Below are positions 13,973 to 14,258 of a stretch of 14,258 nucleotides of DNA, piece after piece. Position 1 is the stretch's first letter. Each line of letters begins with the position of its first letter. The stretch is from an uncultured Mediterranea sp. GTDB lineage: Bacteria; Bacteroidota; Bacteroidia; Bacteroidales; Bacteroidaceae. The translations under genes were made by a program, and so were the position numbers. The DNA lies in contig NZ_CABUOL010000034.1 in NCBI RefSeq assembly GCF_902493215.1, positions 1-14,258 of the forward strand, read 5' to 3'. Below the pieces are notes generated by a model. It had not been told where the DNA came from, made no database searches, and was given only the letters and a program-made list of their open reading frames with translations.

Positions 13973-14078
13973 GAGGCTGTGCAGGAACACTGTTTTACCA
14001 CAGATTACACAGATGAACACGGATAATCTGTGAAAATCCGGGTAATCTGTGGTGAGTTGTTGCGCAGCCTCTCTTTTT
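13973..14078 (+). terminator. long hairpin terminator of carB
   Basis: GAGGCTGTGCA (13973-13983) pairs with TGCGCAGCCTC (14061-14071), 11 bp with one G-U, and is followed by TCTTTTT (14072-14078). The loop is filled by the palindromic repeat 13997-14053, which extends the stem. A small alternative hairpin, CCTCG-TGA-CGAGG (13964-13976), overlaps the left arm and would compete. It lies 33 bases after the carB stop and upstream of the tRNA promoter. Confidence 0.65.
13997..14053. repeat. REP-like palindrome (copy 2), inside the carB terminator
   Basis: The left arm ACCACAGATTACACAGAT (13997-14014) matches the right arm (14036-14053) at 16 of 18 positions, and an inner CACGGA/TCTGTG pair closes over TAA. 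It is built of iterated CACAGATTA-type units and belongs to the same family as the CACGGATTA units at 8815-8883. Confidence 0.75.
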
Positions 14079-14150
14079 GATTATCCTTTCTTCTTTTCGG
14101 GTATTTATTGTGCCTGTCGAAATAAAAATCCGAAAAAAGTCGTCCGATTG

Positions 14151-14181
14151 TTTGCAGATATCAAAAATAGTCGTACCTTTG
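14151..14181 (+). promoter_or_regulatory. tRNA-Val promoter
   Basis: TTTG at 14151-14154 and a perfect TACCTTTG at 14174-14181 are separated by 19 bases, an ideal Bacteroides promoter. The tRNA starts 25 bases after the -7 element, so only a short leader has to be removed. Confidence 0.85.
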
Positions 14182-14205
14182 CAGCGCTTTTGAAACGAAA
14201 GTGAC

Positions 14206-14258
14206 GGGCGTTTAGCTCAGCTGGTTCAGAGCATCTGCCTTACAAGCAGAGGGTCGGC
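14206..14258 (+). tRNA. tRNA-Val (anticodon UAC), 3' end cut by the window
   Basis: The acceptor strand GGGCGTT (14206-14212), T8-A9, D-stem GCTC/GAGC (14215-14218 and 14229-14232) and anticodon stem TCTGC/GCAGA are all visible. The anticodon loop CTTACAA (14239-14245) gives anticodon TAC (14241-14243), which reads valine codons. The T-arm and 3' acceptor strand lie beyond the window. Confidence 0.95.

Overview
The window looks like chromosomal DNA from a gut Bacteroidota, most likely Bacteroides or Phocaeicola. Three lines of evidence support this: promoters with the Bacteroides-type TTTG / TAnnTTTG elements rather than -35/-10 boxes; mostly A-rich start regions without Shine-Dalgarno sequences; and the gene families present (OstA-like protein beside SurA-like foldases, an OmpA-family barrel with coiled coil, a TlpA-like lipoprotein with an N-terminal region resembling DUF4369). 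The species cannot be fixed from this sequence.

Positions 1-6290 hold a tightly packed plus-strand operon whose start lies outside the window: a possible gene tail, a SurA-related lipoprotein, a two-parvulin SurA-type periplasmic isomerase, an OstA/LptA-like export protein, a small single-span membrane protein, and mutL. The first four full genes look like an envelope-biogenesis set; mutL, the DNA mismatch-repair protein, is the odd passenger. Positions 6291-7637 hold a monocistronic OmpA-family porin gene that ends at a strong bidirectional terminator, which it shares with the convergent trpS (7651-8745, minus strand).

Positions 8746-9292 are a 547-base divergent intergenic region that is full of structure. 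It contains a 117-base nested palindrome (8791-8907) in the probable trpS leader, and an array of 15-bp palindromes GAAAC-N5-GTTTC (9026-9194) directly upstream of the promoter of a TlpA-like thiol-disulfide lipoprotein gene (9293-10417). Positions 10418-10712 form the leader of carB. It has a clear promoter, a 42-codon Ser-rich and U-rich leader ORF with no Arg codons, and a fully paired 15-bp hairpin with a U8 tract that overlaps the end of that ORF. This layout closely resembles the UTP-sensitive pyrBI attenuator of enteric bacteria.

carB (10713-13940) encodes a carbamoyl-phosphate synthase large subunit with eukaryote-like (CPS1/CAD-like) sequence signatures and no adjacent carA. It is followed by a long hairpin terminator that encloses a second copy of the palindrome family seen upstream of trpS. 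The window ends inside a tRNA-Val(UAC) gene that has a textbook Bacteroides promoter.

The most interesting candidates are the carB leader attenuator and the palindrome array upstream of the thioredoxin-like gene. Both are directly visible in the sequence; their functions are inferred.
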